Below, one piece after another: positions 26,886 through 35,897 of a DNA stretch of 64,000 nt. Numbering within the stretch: position 1 is the first letter of the stretch; each line of letters starts with the position of its first letter. The notes below the pieces were generated by a model that saw only the letters and a program-made list of their open reading frames with translations, ran no database searches and had not been told where the DNA came from. The translations under genes and the position numbers were made by a program. Source of the stretch: Sva-07 sp963728355 (GTDB taxonomy: Bacteria; Actinomycetota; Acidimicrobiia; Acidimicrobiales; Ilumatobacteraceae); NCBI GenBank assembly GCA_963728355.1, contig CAVSJQ010000002.1, forward strand, positions 62,001 through 126,000, in the 5' to 3' direction.

Positions 26886-27663
26886 GACGGCGCTTGTCGC
26901 GGTTCGGCGTTCGGCGTCGCGGATCCACGCCACGAACAGCGCCATCGCACCGGTGGCGGTCAGCACACCGCCGTAGGCCCACATCACCACCCCGGCGACC
27001 TGCTGATCGGCGAGCCGCTGCGCGACCCCCGAGACCGTCGAGTCCGGCAGCGTGTAGAGCGGACGATCGGCGAACACCAGCAGGGCGCCGAGCGCGGTTG
27101 ATGCGAGTCCGGCCAGGAAGACGGCGAGCATCGAGGCGCCGTAGTGCTGGCGGCGGCGTGCCCGATGATCGACCACCACACGATGGCCGCGGCACCGACC
27201 AGCGCGCCGTGTTCGGTGACGTGGAGGAGCGGTGACGCGGCCGACGCGTCGTAGATCGCGGGCACGTGGAACGCCCACAGGGTGGCGACCTGGAGGACCA
27301 CGCCGACGAACGGCCAGATGAGGCTGCGGCGACGCGACAACGGGCGAGCGACGACGACCAGCCGACGGCGAGCACGCTTCGGCAACACCCACGGCACGAT
27401 CTCCAACGGACGCGCGAGCACCAGCAGCGGTGCGAGCATCGATACGAGCGCGACGTGCTGCACCATGTGCCACGACACCCGCTCGTGCGCTGCGCCATCG
27501 ACGGGCCCGAACAGCGCGAACACGGCGACGACGATCGCCGCCACGCCCACCGAGTCTCTGGTGAGCGGCGGCGTCGTTGGACCACGTCGCGTCGGAACGA
27601 CGCGACGAGATAGACCACAGCGCCGACGGGTACGGCGAGATCAGCGACGTCAGCGGAAGGCAT
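26886..27663 (-). CDS. ctaG: CtaG-type cytochrome c oxidase assembly protein, two frameshifts
   Basis: A CtaG (caa3_CtaG, COG3336) membrane protein beginning MPSADVADLAVPVGAVVYL at ATG 27663. After correction for shifts near 27565 and 27155 it contains the conserved HERVSWHMVQHVALVSMLAP, PFVGVVLQVATLWAFHVPAIYD, HVTEHGALVGAAAIVWWSII and HYGASMLAVFLAGLASTALG blocks. CtaG proteins help assemble the CuB centre of caa3-type oxidases. The frame then runs on without a stop into the di-heme cytochrome. The start overlaps the stop of the upstream small membrane protein by 14 bp. Confidence 0.78.
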
Positions 27664-28045
27664 CGATGAACGGGACGTACAGTCCCTCCCAGACGATGAG
27701 GGCGACGGAGTTCAGGGCGACGAGCAGGCCGAACAGTCCGATGAAGCGCAGCCGGCCGTCGAGGTCGCCACGGTCGGACGTGTGGGAACGCCGCCCACGA
27801 ACGAGCGCCCAGCTCATCCACGCAGCGGCCGGCGATGCGCCGGCGAAGCCGACGGTCAGGCCGTGCATCACCCATTCGGTCGCCGGATGCGCGCAGGCGA
27901 GATCCGCCAGCGCCGCGAGTGCGACGAGGTGGATCATCCACAGCGCGATGCCGGCGAGCGTGGCGTACCAGAGCCAGAAGCCGTGCGTGGGCCCGACGGA
28001 CCAACGCGGTGGGACCCTCGCGGGTGGCTGGCGGTCAGCGGTCAT
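27650..28045 (-). CDS. Small membrane protein in oxidase cluster
   Basis: A 131-residue protein with about three to four transmembrane helices (GFWLWYATLAGIALWMIHLV, the segment around GLTVGFAGASPAAAWMSWAL, and LRFIGLFGLLVALNSVALIV). No named family is recognised. Similar small membrane proteins occur beside caa3 oxidase genes in actinobacteria and may be accessory or assembly subunits. ATG 28045 lies 23 bp after the ctaE stop, and the stop overlaps the ctaG start, so it is within the operon. Confidence 0.68.
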   Translation of the reverse strand: MTADRQPPARVPPRWSVGPTHGFWLWYATLAGIALWMIHLVALAALADLACAHPATEWVMHGLTVGFAGASPAAAWMSWALVRGRRSHTSDRGDLDGRLRFIGLFGLLVALNSVALIVWEGLYVPFIDAFR

Positions 28046-28067
28046 CGGGTCACCGCATCCACACCGA

Positions 28068-28676
28068 TCACCACCGAGGCGAGAGGTACAACGAGGTGAA
28101 CACGACGACCCAGACCGCGTCGACGAAGTGCCAGTACAGCGCCCACAGCTGACCGTGCGGTGGTGCTCGGGGTCGAGACGGCCCGTCCAGGCCTTGGCCT
28201 GCACGCCGAGGCTGCCGGCCAAGCCGATGACGACGTGGATGGCGTGCAGCCCGATGGTGATGTGGAAGACCGATGCGTAGGCGTTGGCCGACACGCCGAA
28301 CTCGGCGGTCGCGAACTCGTAGGCGGTGTAGGCGAGGAAGGCGGCGCCGAGCAGGAAGGTGAGGGCGAGCCCGATCCGCAGATCGGCGAGGTTCCCCGCT
28401 CGATCGCCCGCTCGCCCCACACGACGGGCAGGCTGCTGCGACCAGCAGCACGGTGAACGGCACGACCAGCTCAGCTCCGGGCTCGGGAGATCGCCGAGCG
28501 GCCACTCGTCGACGTGGCGCGGAGGAAGAAGTACGACGAGAGCAGACCGGCGAACAACATCGACTCGGTGGTGATCGCCATCACCATCCCCCAGAACGCC
28601 GCCGAGCGAGTGCGGCCGGGATCGAATCCGTCCGGACGCCGCAGCCGTCGCGATTCGACGGCGCAGCGTCGGTCAT
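28068..28676 (-). CDS. ctaE: Cytochrome c oxidase subunit III, frameshifted
   Basis: Fragments in several frames together give a subunit III of about 200 residues: MTDAAPSNRD at the start (ATG 28676), then AAFWGMVMAITTESMLFAGL, FRSSYFFLRA-type continuation, ELVVPFTVLLVAAA, LRIGLALTFLLGAAFLAYTA, SVFHITIGLHAIHVVIG and YWHFVDAVWVVVFTSLYLSP. The last two are hallmark COX3 blocks. At least four one-base shifts lie near 28625, 28520, 28430 and 28150. Subunit III is a structural part of the heme-copper oxidase. The start overlaps the ctaD stop. Confidence 0.82.
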
Positions 28677-30655
28677 GGCAGATCGTCCTCGGTGCGCCAC
28701 GTCCACCAGCCGATGCCGACGACGCCGACGGCGAGTCCGACCGAACCGACGAGCGCCGCTGCGACGAGCAGCCCGACGAAGAACAGGGTGACGCCGGCCG
28801 CGGCCAGTACCGGGAGCACGGTCGTCTCGGGCACGAGCTCGGAGTCGCTCGGGCTCGGCCGCCATGCCGGTCGTCTGCAGCATCGAGCGGGCGGCGGCGC
28901 CGTCGGTGTCGGCGGCGAGCGGGTCGGGATCGTCGCCGCTGTCGGCGACGTCGCGGGTGGTGGGTCCCAGAGCGGGTGCCGGCTCGCGACCGTCGGGGTG
29001 TCGCGGAAGTTGTACTCCGCCGGCGGCGACGACGTCGCCCACTCGAGCGTGTCGGCACCCCACGGGTTGGCGGCGGCGGCCTCGCCGCGGCGGCGGCTCC
29101 ACACGACGTTGACGAGCGTGAGCAGGACGCCGATCGCGAACAGGAACGCGCCGATCGTCACGACGAGGTTCAGCGTCCCCCAGCCGAGCCCCGACCGGTA
29201 GGTGTAGACCCGTCGCGGCATGCCGAGGAGCCCGAGGATGTGCATCGGGAAGAACGCGAGGTTGAACGCCGACGAACATCATCCAGAAGCTGACGCTTGC
29301 CGAGCCGCTCGGAGAGCATCCGGCCGGTCATCTTCGGCAACCAGTAGTAGAGCGCCGCCGAAGATCGGGAAGACGACGGCGCCGTTGAGCACGTAGTGGA
29401 AGTGCGCGACGACGAAGTAGCTGTCGGTGACCTGCCAGTCGAACGGCAGCACCGCGACCATCACGCCGGTGAGCCCGCCGAGCAGGAAGATCAGCAGGAA
29501 CCCGAGCGACGAACAGCATCGGCGTCGCGCCAGCGCACGCGGCCCTGCCACATCGTCGCGATCCAGCACGAAGATACTGGACGCCGCTCGGGATCGCGAT
29601 GACGAGGCTGGCGGCCGAGAAGAACCCCATCGCGAGCGTCGGCATGCCGGTGGCGAACATGTGGTGGACCCACACGCCGAAGCTGATGAAGCGCGATCGC
29701 GACCAGCGCGGCGACCGACCCAGAGGTAGCCGGCGAGCGCGCCGGCGCGAGAACACCGGGATCGATCGTCGAGCATGATCCCGACCGCCGGGAGGAACAG
29801 GATGTACACCTCGGGGTGGCCCCAGAACCAGAACAGGTGCTGGTACAGCAGCGCGCTCGCCGCCGGCGGCCGGCGTCGAAGAACGCCGTGCCGAAGAGGC
29901 GGTCGAGCTCGAGCAGGAACGACGCCAGCGGTGACCGCCGGCACCGCGAAGATCATCATGAAGGCCATCGCGAGGATCGACCACACGAACAGCGGCATCC
30001 GGTTCACCGTCATGCCCGGGCGCGCGCAGCTTGAAGATCGTGACGATGAAGTTGACCGCGCCGACCGTCGTCGAGATCCCGACGAAGATGACGCCGAGGC
30101 CCCAGAAGTCGATGTCGAGGCCGGGCGAGTACGCCGAGCTCGGTGAGCGGCGCGTAGGCGAACCAGCCGCCGTCGGGCGACGTCGCCGATGAGGAAGCTG
30201 GCGTACATGAAGAGCCCGGCGAACAGGAAGATCCAGTAGCTGAACGCGTTGAGCCGCGGGAACGCCATGTCCCGCGCGCCCGATCATGCAGCGGCAGCAG
30301 GTAGTTGCCGAACCCGGCGAGCACCGGCGTGTTGAACAGGAAGATCATCGTCGTGCCGTGCATCGTGAACAGCTCGTTGTACGCCTGCGGGCCGAGCACG
30401 TCGGTCTCGGCGGTCGCGAGCTGGACGCGCATGACGAGCGCCTGGAGCCCGGCGACGAAGAAGAACGCGAACGCGGTGTAGATGTAGCGCATCCCGATGC
30501 GCTTGTGGTCGACGGTGGTGAAGAAGCCCGAGATGCCGGGCGGGTCCTCCCAGAGCCAGCGTGCGCTCGGAGCGACCCCGCTCGGCGAGCGTCGCTGCGA
30601 TCGCCACGGGCTGTTCGTCGATGACGTCGGCGGGTCCGCGGTCGACCGCGGTCAT
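28673..30655 (-). CDS. ctaD: Cytochrome c oxidase subunit I, many frameshifts, C-terminal extension
   Basis: Subunit I of an aa3/caa3 oxidase, about 660 residues when pieces from three frames are joined. It begins MTAVDRGPADVIDEQPVAIA (ATG 30655). Core motifs: MHGTTMIFLFNTPVLAGFGN (heme a ligand), HLFWFWGHPEVYILFLPAVG (CuB histidine and the cross-linked Tyr), WVHHMFATGMP (CuB His pair), and VAHFHYVLNGAVVFPIF (heme a3 and heme a ligands). The C-terminus continues past the core with EWATSSPPAEYNF and two more helices near LPVLAAAGVTLFFVGLLVAA. Ten or more single-base indels occur between 29240 and 30600, several of them insertions. The stop of ctaC overlaps this start as ATGA. Confidence 0.85.
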
Positions 30656-31660
30656 CGCGGCGTCTCCAGGTAGGCGACGAGCGTGTCGAGGTCGTCGTCG
30701 CTGAACTCGAACGGCGGCATCTGCGCCCGGGCTTGACCTCGTCGACCGAGGTGATCCAGTGCGCCAGGTTCTCGGGGGTGTTGTCGAGCACACCGGCGCC
30801 GAGCGTCGCACGTGTCGCCAGATGCGTGAGATCGGGGCCGACGTCGCCGTTCGCCGCGGTGCCGTCGATGCGGTGGCAACCACCGCACGGCGCCGCGTCG
30901 AACACCTCCGGCCTCGTGCGGCCTGGCCCGACGGCGACGGTTCGATCGGCGCCCGCTCGGCGCTCCAGCCGTCGAAGTCGTCGTCGTCGAGGACGAGGAC
31001 GACGAAGCCCATCTCGGCGTGCTGGATCCCGCAGAACTCGGCGCACACCCCCAGTACGACCGGTGCGCTCGGCGCGAGCTCGAGCCGTTGGTCGACCGGG
31101 GATGAGATCCTGCTTGCCGGCGAGCTCGGGGACCCAGAACGAGTGGATCACGTCGGCGGAACGCAGCGTGAGCTCCACCGGTCGATCGCGGGGATCGTGA
31201 TCTCGTTCGCGGTGACGACGCCGCTGTCGGGATACCTGACCTCCCACCAGTACTGCTGCCCGACGATCTCGATCGACAGCGGACCGTCGGCGGCCACCGG
31301 TGGCCGCACAGCGTGGTGGCGAAGACGGTGACGACGGCGATGCCGACCAGGACGAGCGCCGGGAGGCCGACGCCGCCGATCGCGATGAAGGTGTCGTCGC
31401 CCAGCGATCGTGGGTTCGCACGCGGCGGCGCAGCGCGCCCCACAGGATGAGCGCGGCGACGACGATCCCGACGGCGACGGCGGTCACGAACATCAGCCAG
31501 CACACCACGGCGGTTGTGTGGCCTCCTCGCCGCTCGGTCGCAGTGCATTGGGCGTCCGCTCGTTGCCACACGCCGTGAGCAGCGCCGCCAGAGCAACCGA
31601 GGCCGCCGCCAGCAGCGAAGTCGGCGGTGCGCACGTCGATCGCTGCGAGGCCGCAATCAC
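30652..31660 (-). CDS. ctaC: Cytochrome c oxidase subunit II with fused cytochrome c domain, frameshifted
   Basis: GTG 31660 overlaps the Rieske stop (GTGA). The N-terminus is a lipoprotein signal (AAASVALAALLTACGNE). A membrane helix follows (VCWLMFVTAVAVGIVVAALI), then the CuA domain with ADVIHSFWVPELAGKQD and the ligand set CAEFCGIQHAEM. A C-terminal class-I cytochrome c has CGGCH and the distal MPPFEFSDDDLDTLVAYLE. This makes it a caa3-type subunit II. Frames change near 31510, 31430-31250, 31090, 30920 and 30730. Electrons enter the oxidase through this subunit. Confidence 0.83.
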
Positions 31661-32510
31661 CGCGTCCACCACCCGGTCCGACCGGCGCGTCGAAGTCGCC
31701 GTGGGCGACGAGAGCTCCGTCGGCGTGGATCGACAGCGGCAGCCGCGGCAGCGGACACGCCGCCGGCCCGCTGAGCGGACGGCCGCCGTCGAGCACGTCG
31801 AACTCGGACTGGTGGCACGGGCACAGCAGCGTGCGGCGATCGTCGACGTACAGCCCGACCGGGCAGCCGGCGTGGGTGCACAGCTTGGAGTAGGCGAGCA
31901 ACCCGCCGGTCGCGCGCACGTCGGCATCGGCCGCTTCGAGCGCGGAATCCGGCACACGGATGAGCACGGCGACGGCATCGGCGGCGTCAGCGACTCCCTC
32001 GGGAAAGACGTGACGAGACCGCCGACCGGCACGTGCGGCCGTCGATGGAACGACCCTCGGCGTCGACGACGCGCGCCCTCGGCGCCACGCCGTCACTCGC
32101 AGCGAGCTCCCGGGACTCGGCCGAGCGACCGGATCGGGAAGATCGCTGCGACACCGACGACCAGAGCGTCCGAGGAGCGACCGGCGCAGCAACGGTCGCT
32201 GCCGAGGACGTCGTCGCGGTCGAGATCCTCGTGGAACGCCTCGAGACGTCGGGCGTTCTCCTCGGGCGTCGGCCCTTCCTGCGGAGCGAACTCCCACGCC
32301 TCGGTGCGCTCGTGCTCGAGCAGCAGACGATGCGCCCACACGACGAAGCCCCGCCGAGACCGCCGAAGGTGACCGCGAGGCACACGCCCTCGAGCTGGGT
32401 TGTCCGCCGAAGCCGTAGACGACAGCCGCACGAGGGCCCGAGCGCGCCGACGACGAGCAACCCGGCAACCACTCGTTCGTCGCTGCGGACGTGGGGTGCT
32501 GCGCGGCCAT
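31657..32510 (-). CDS. qcrA: Rieske [2Fe-2S] subunit of cytochrome bc complex, frameshifted
   Basis: Pieces from three frames give a QcrA-like protein: hydrophobic segments VVAGLLVVGALG, QLEGVCLAVTFGGLG and VVGVAAIFPIRSLG, the linker EFAPQEGPTPEENARRLEAF, then the Rieske cluster motifs CTHAGCPVGLY and CPCHQSEFDVLDGG with the Pro loop GPAACPLPRLPL. The end VGPGWWTR needs one indel near 31670, giving a stop at 31657 that overlaps ctaC. ATG 32510 is the best start but is uncertain. The three-helix N-terminus is typical of actinobacterial Rieske proteins. It is divergent from the cytochrome b gene. Confidence 0.8.
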
Positions 32511-32633
32511 CGAGAACCACGTACCCGCGGTGCTCGATCGCGACGCACGGCGGATGCGGGCCACCGTGTACGACGCCGTCTCCGTCGGGCGAATGCGACG
32601 CCGCCGTTCGGGGAACGGAGAAGGGCACTGCAG

Positions 32634-34062
32634 ATGAGCACCGACGCCCCGAGCCCACGCCGCAGCGTCGACGGTGACGACCTCACCGCCGTCGCGCCCA
32701 CGAGGAGCACGATCCGATGCGCGTCGAACGGCTCGCCGAGGACCGCCTCCGCATCTCGGCGCTCGCCCGCCCGGTGCTGACCCACGTCTTCCCGAAGCAC
32801 TGGTCGTTCCTGCTCGGCGAGATCGCGCTCTACTCGTTCATCGTCCTCGTGGCACCGGTGACGTATCTCGCATTCTTCTACGAGCCGAGCCTCGCCGAGA
32901 CGACGTACGAGGGTTCGTACGAGCCGTTGCGGGGCGTGGTGATCTCGCTGCCTACGAGTCGTCGATGCGCCTCAGCTGGGACGTGCGCGCTGGCTGCTCT
33001 CCGCCAGGTGCACCACTGGGCGCGTTGGTCTTCCTGGCCGCGATCACCGCGCACCTCCTGCGGAACTTCTTCACCGGTGCGTTCCGCCGGCCGCGCGAGA
33101 TCAACTGGTTGATCGGCGTCGCCTGTTGGTCTTCGCGATCTTCAACGGCTTTGCCGGCTACTCGCTGTTCGATGATCTGCTCTCGGGCACCGGGTTGCGC
33201 ATCGCCTATTCGATCGCTCTCCGTTTCCGGTGATCGGCTCTTGGTCGGCTTTCTTGCTGTTCGGTGGCGATTCCCGGCCGACGAGATCCTCTCTCGCCTG
33301 TTCTTCGTGCCGTTTTGATCGTGCCGGCGATGATCGTCGCTTGCTGAGCGTCCATCTCGCACTCGTGTGGCACAGCGCCACACCAGTGCCCGAGACCGGC
33401 CGGACGACGCAACGTCGTGGCTGCCGCTCTGGCCGGTCTACGCTGCGAAGAGCGTCGGCTTGTTGTCGCTGATCGCCTGTGTTCGTGCTGCTCGGTGGTC
33501 TCGTCCAGATCAACCCGATCTGGCTCTACGGCCGTACGACCCGTCGGCCGTGACGACGGCCGCACAGCCCGACTGGTACATGGGATGGTCGAGGGTGCGC
33601 TGCGCCTGCGGGCCTGGGCGCTCGAGATCGGGCCCTTCCCGTGTCGGGCTGTTCTCCCGGCGATCCTGCTGCCGGCGCTGACTTCCTCGCCTCTACGCCC
33701 GAGCCCTGCTGAACCGGTACTCGCCGGGCGACCGCGAGGCTCAGCCGTGTGAGCGGCGCAGCAAACATCCCGTGCGCACGGCGTTCGGTGTCGCCGTGCT
33801 CACGTTCTACGTGGTGCTGTTCGTCGCCGGCTCGCAGGACGTGATCGCAACGACGTTCGACGTGTCGGTCTTCACCGTGCTGTGGACGCTGCGGATCCTG
33901 CTCATCGTCGCGCCCCGTCACCGCCGCGATCGCCTATCGGCTCGCACTCGACATCCAGCAGCGGCGGCGCTGGAGCAGGAGATCGACGACGAGATCGACG
34001 AGGTCGGCGCCGAGCGGGACGGAGCCGGGCAGGACGGAACGGAGCCGCAGGTCAACCGCTGA
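32634..34062 (+). CDS. qcrB: Cytochrome b subunit of bcc complex, frameshifted
   Basis: Starts ATG 32634 after GGAGAAGGG. Joined frames give about 475 residues: VFPKHWSFLLGEIALYSFIV, YESSMRLSWDV, QVHHW and LVFLAAITAHLLRNFFTGAF (heme histidines), FPADEILSRLFF, LLSVHLALVWHS (second histidine pair), AAQPDWYMGW, and the C-terminal helices TFYVVLFVAGSQDVIATTFD and TLRILLIVAP. PDWY stands for the quinol-site PEWY of mitochondrial cytochrome b. The tail is acidic. Shifts of both signs interrupt it between 32700 and 33960. Its 3' end overlaps the convergent NrfD gene by 11 bp. It oxidises quinol within the bcc complex. Confidence 0.82.
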
Positions 34063-35065
34063 GGCGCTTGCGCCGTTCGAGCCGCCGCCGTTGCGGCTCG
34101 ACGGTAAATCGAGGGTTGTCGGCGGAGTCCTGTCCGGCCCGGAAGATGCCGAAGCGGGTCAGTACGGAGGCGGTCACAAGCAGCGCGCCGGCCGCTCGGC
34201 GCAGCAGCGGGCGTTGCCGTGCGAACACGGTCGCCACAGCGCCACCGATCGCCAGGGCGCGGCCGGCGCGGAGCAACGTCCGTTGCGGACCGCGCTCGTA
34301 GGCCTCGGCGGTGACACCGAGGCGGTGTCTCATCCGCTCGAGTGCGGCGAGCTCCGTCGCTGCGCCGATCACGCCGAGCGCCGACGGCCCGCCCGTCTCG
34401 CCGGGCGACATCAGCATCGCCATGCCACCGGTCGCCATCGCGCTCGATCCAACGAACGCGAAGGGCATCTCGTCGGCGCCGTCGTGCCACGCCGGCACCG
34501 CCGTATCACTCAGCAGGACCGCCGTGTATGAGGCCACCGGGGGTCCCAGGCCACCGGCCACGCCGGTGGCCAACCGGCCGATGGCCGGCATCCGGCCGGT
34601 TGCCGCACTGGCCGCCGACACGAACGTCGCCGGCGCGAATGCCGCCAGCAGCCACGACCCCATGTTCATCGCTGAGGTCGGTTTCACGACGCGCAGCATG
34701 TTCACGAAGCGCTCGGGACGGCACAAATCGTGGACGAGTGCGGGGAGCGACAACGCCGCCGACCCCGCCGCAGCCATCTTGGCTCGGGTCGCCGTCGAAT
34801 CGTCGCTGCCGACGTCCGCAGCGAGGGCGAGCAGTGCCGAGCCGCCCGCCAGCCCACCGAGGAACAGGTAGCCGGCGATGTCGAGTGCTTCCCATTGCGG
34901 GCCGCGGATGATCGGTTGCCCGTAGTACGAACGGAAGTCTGCGGGTGGCACCTGGCGCTCCTCGCCGCGGCTGCGCCGCGGCAACCGATCGTCGCGTCCA
35001 CCGGTCACCGCCTGGCGTCCGGGGCGCGTCCCCACGAGCCCGTCGACGGTGACGTCGGAGGTCAT
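34052..35065 (-). CDS. nrfD: NrfD/PsrC-family membrane subunit of formate dehydrogenase
   Basis: A 337-residue NrfD-type protein with about eight hydrophobic segments. Family blocks are GYLFLGGLAGGSALLALAAD, VHDLCRPERFVNMLRVVKPT and SAMNMGSWLLAAFAPATFV. NrfD proteins pass electrons between an FeS subunit and membrane quinone. It starts at ATG 35065, overlapping the stop of the FeS subunit (ATGA), so catalytic, FeS and membrane subunits form one coupled operon. This gene is not frameshifted, unlike its neighbours on both sides. Confidence 0.87.
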   Translation of the reverse strand: MTSDVTVDGLVGTRPGRQAVTGGRDDRLPRRSRGEERQVPPADFRSYYGQPIIRGPQWEALDIAGYLFLGGLAGGSALLALAADVGSDDSTATRAKMAAAGSAALSLPALVHDLCRPERFVNMLRVVKPTSAMNMGSWLLAAFAPATFVSAASAATGRMPAIGRLATGVAGGLGPPVASYTAVLLSDTAVPAWHDGADEMPFAFVGSSAMATGGMAMLMSPGETGGPSALGVIGAATELAALERMRHRLGVTAEAYERGPQRTLLRAGRALAIGGAVATVFARQRPLLRRAAGALLVTASVLTRFGIFRAGQDSADNPRFTVEPQRRRLERRKRLSG

Positions 35066-35897
35066 GACGACCCCCAGACCGAACCGACCACGGCCGCGAC
35101 GAGGGCGCCTGATGCGACGAGGGCGGTGCGCCACATCCGCGGAAGGTCACTCGTCGTCACGATCGGGTCGGGCGGCAAGCCGTAGACCTCCGGTTCGTCG
35201 AGCAGGAGGAAGAAGGCGTGCGTGCCGCCGACGCCGTCGCCGGGGTCCTCTCCGTAGAGCCGCGCCTCGTCCACGCCGGCGTCGTGCAGCTGGCGGACCC
35301 GCTCGCCGGCGCGGTCGCGCAACTCGTCCAAGCGGCCGAACTGGATCGATTCGGTCGGGCAGGCCTTGGCACAGGCGGGATCCATCCCGGCGCCGAGACG
35401 GTCGTAGCACATCGTGCATTTCCACGCCCGTCCGTCGTCCTCGCGTTGGCCGATCACCCCGAACGGGCAGGCCGGGATGCAGTACCCGCACCCGTTGCAG
35501 ACGTCCTCCTGGATGACGACCGTGTCGAACTCGGTACGGAACAGCGACCCGGTCGGGCAGACGTCGAGGCACGCGGCATGGGTGCAGTGCTTGCAGACGT
35601 CGCTCGACATCAGCCAGCGGAAGTCGCCGTTCGGCATGCCCGACTCCTGGAAGGCGAGCGGCCGTGACTGCTCGATGAACGCGACGTGCCTCCACGTCGA
35701 GGCCCCCAACCGTTCGGTGTTGTCGTACGACTTGCCCGTGAACTCCAAGCCATCGGTCGGAATCCCGTTCCATTCCTTGCAGGCCACCTCACACGCCTTG
35801 CAGCCGATGCACACCGACGTGTCGGTGAAGAATCCGACCGTTCGGTGCCACCGTCGTGGCCGCTCACGGCGCCGATGGGCACCTCGTCGATCGTCAT
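35062..35897 (-). CDS. fdhB: Formate dehydrogenase FeS subunit (four [4Fe-4S]), one frameshift
   Basis: About 278 residues. The start MTIDEVPIGAVSGHDGGTE (ATG 35897) overlaps the fdhA stop. A one-base shift near 35842 moves the frame to TVGFFTDTSVCIGCKACEVA. Four cysteine clusters follow: CIGCKACEVAC, CKHCTHAACLDVCP, CNGCGYCIPACPFG, and CTMC with CAKACP. The C-terminus has one hydrophobic helix (TALVASGALVAAVVGSVW). The layout matches the FdnH/FdhB electron-transfer subunit that links the molybdenum subunit to the NrfD anchor. Confidence 0.87.
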
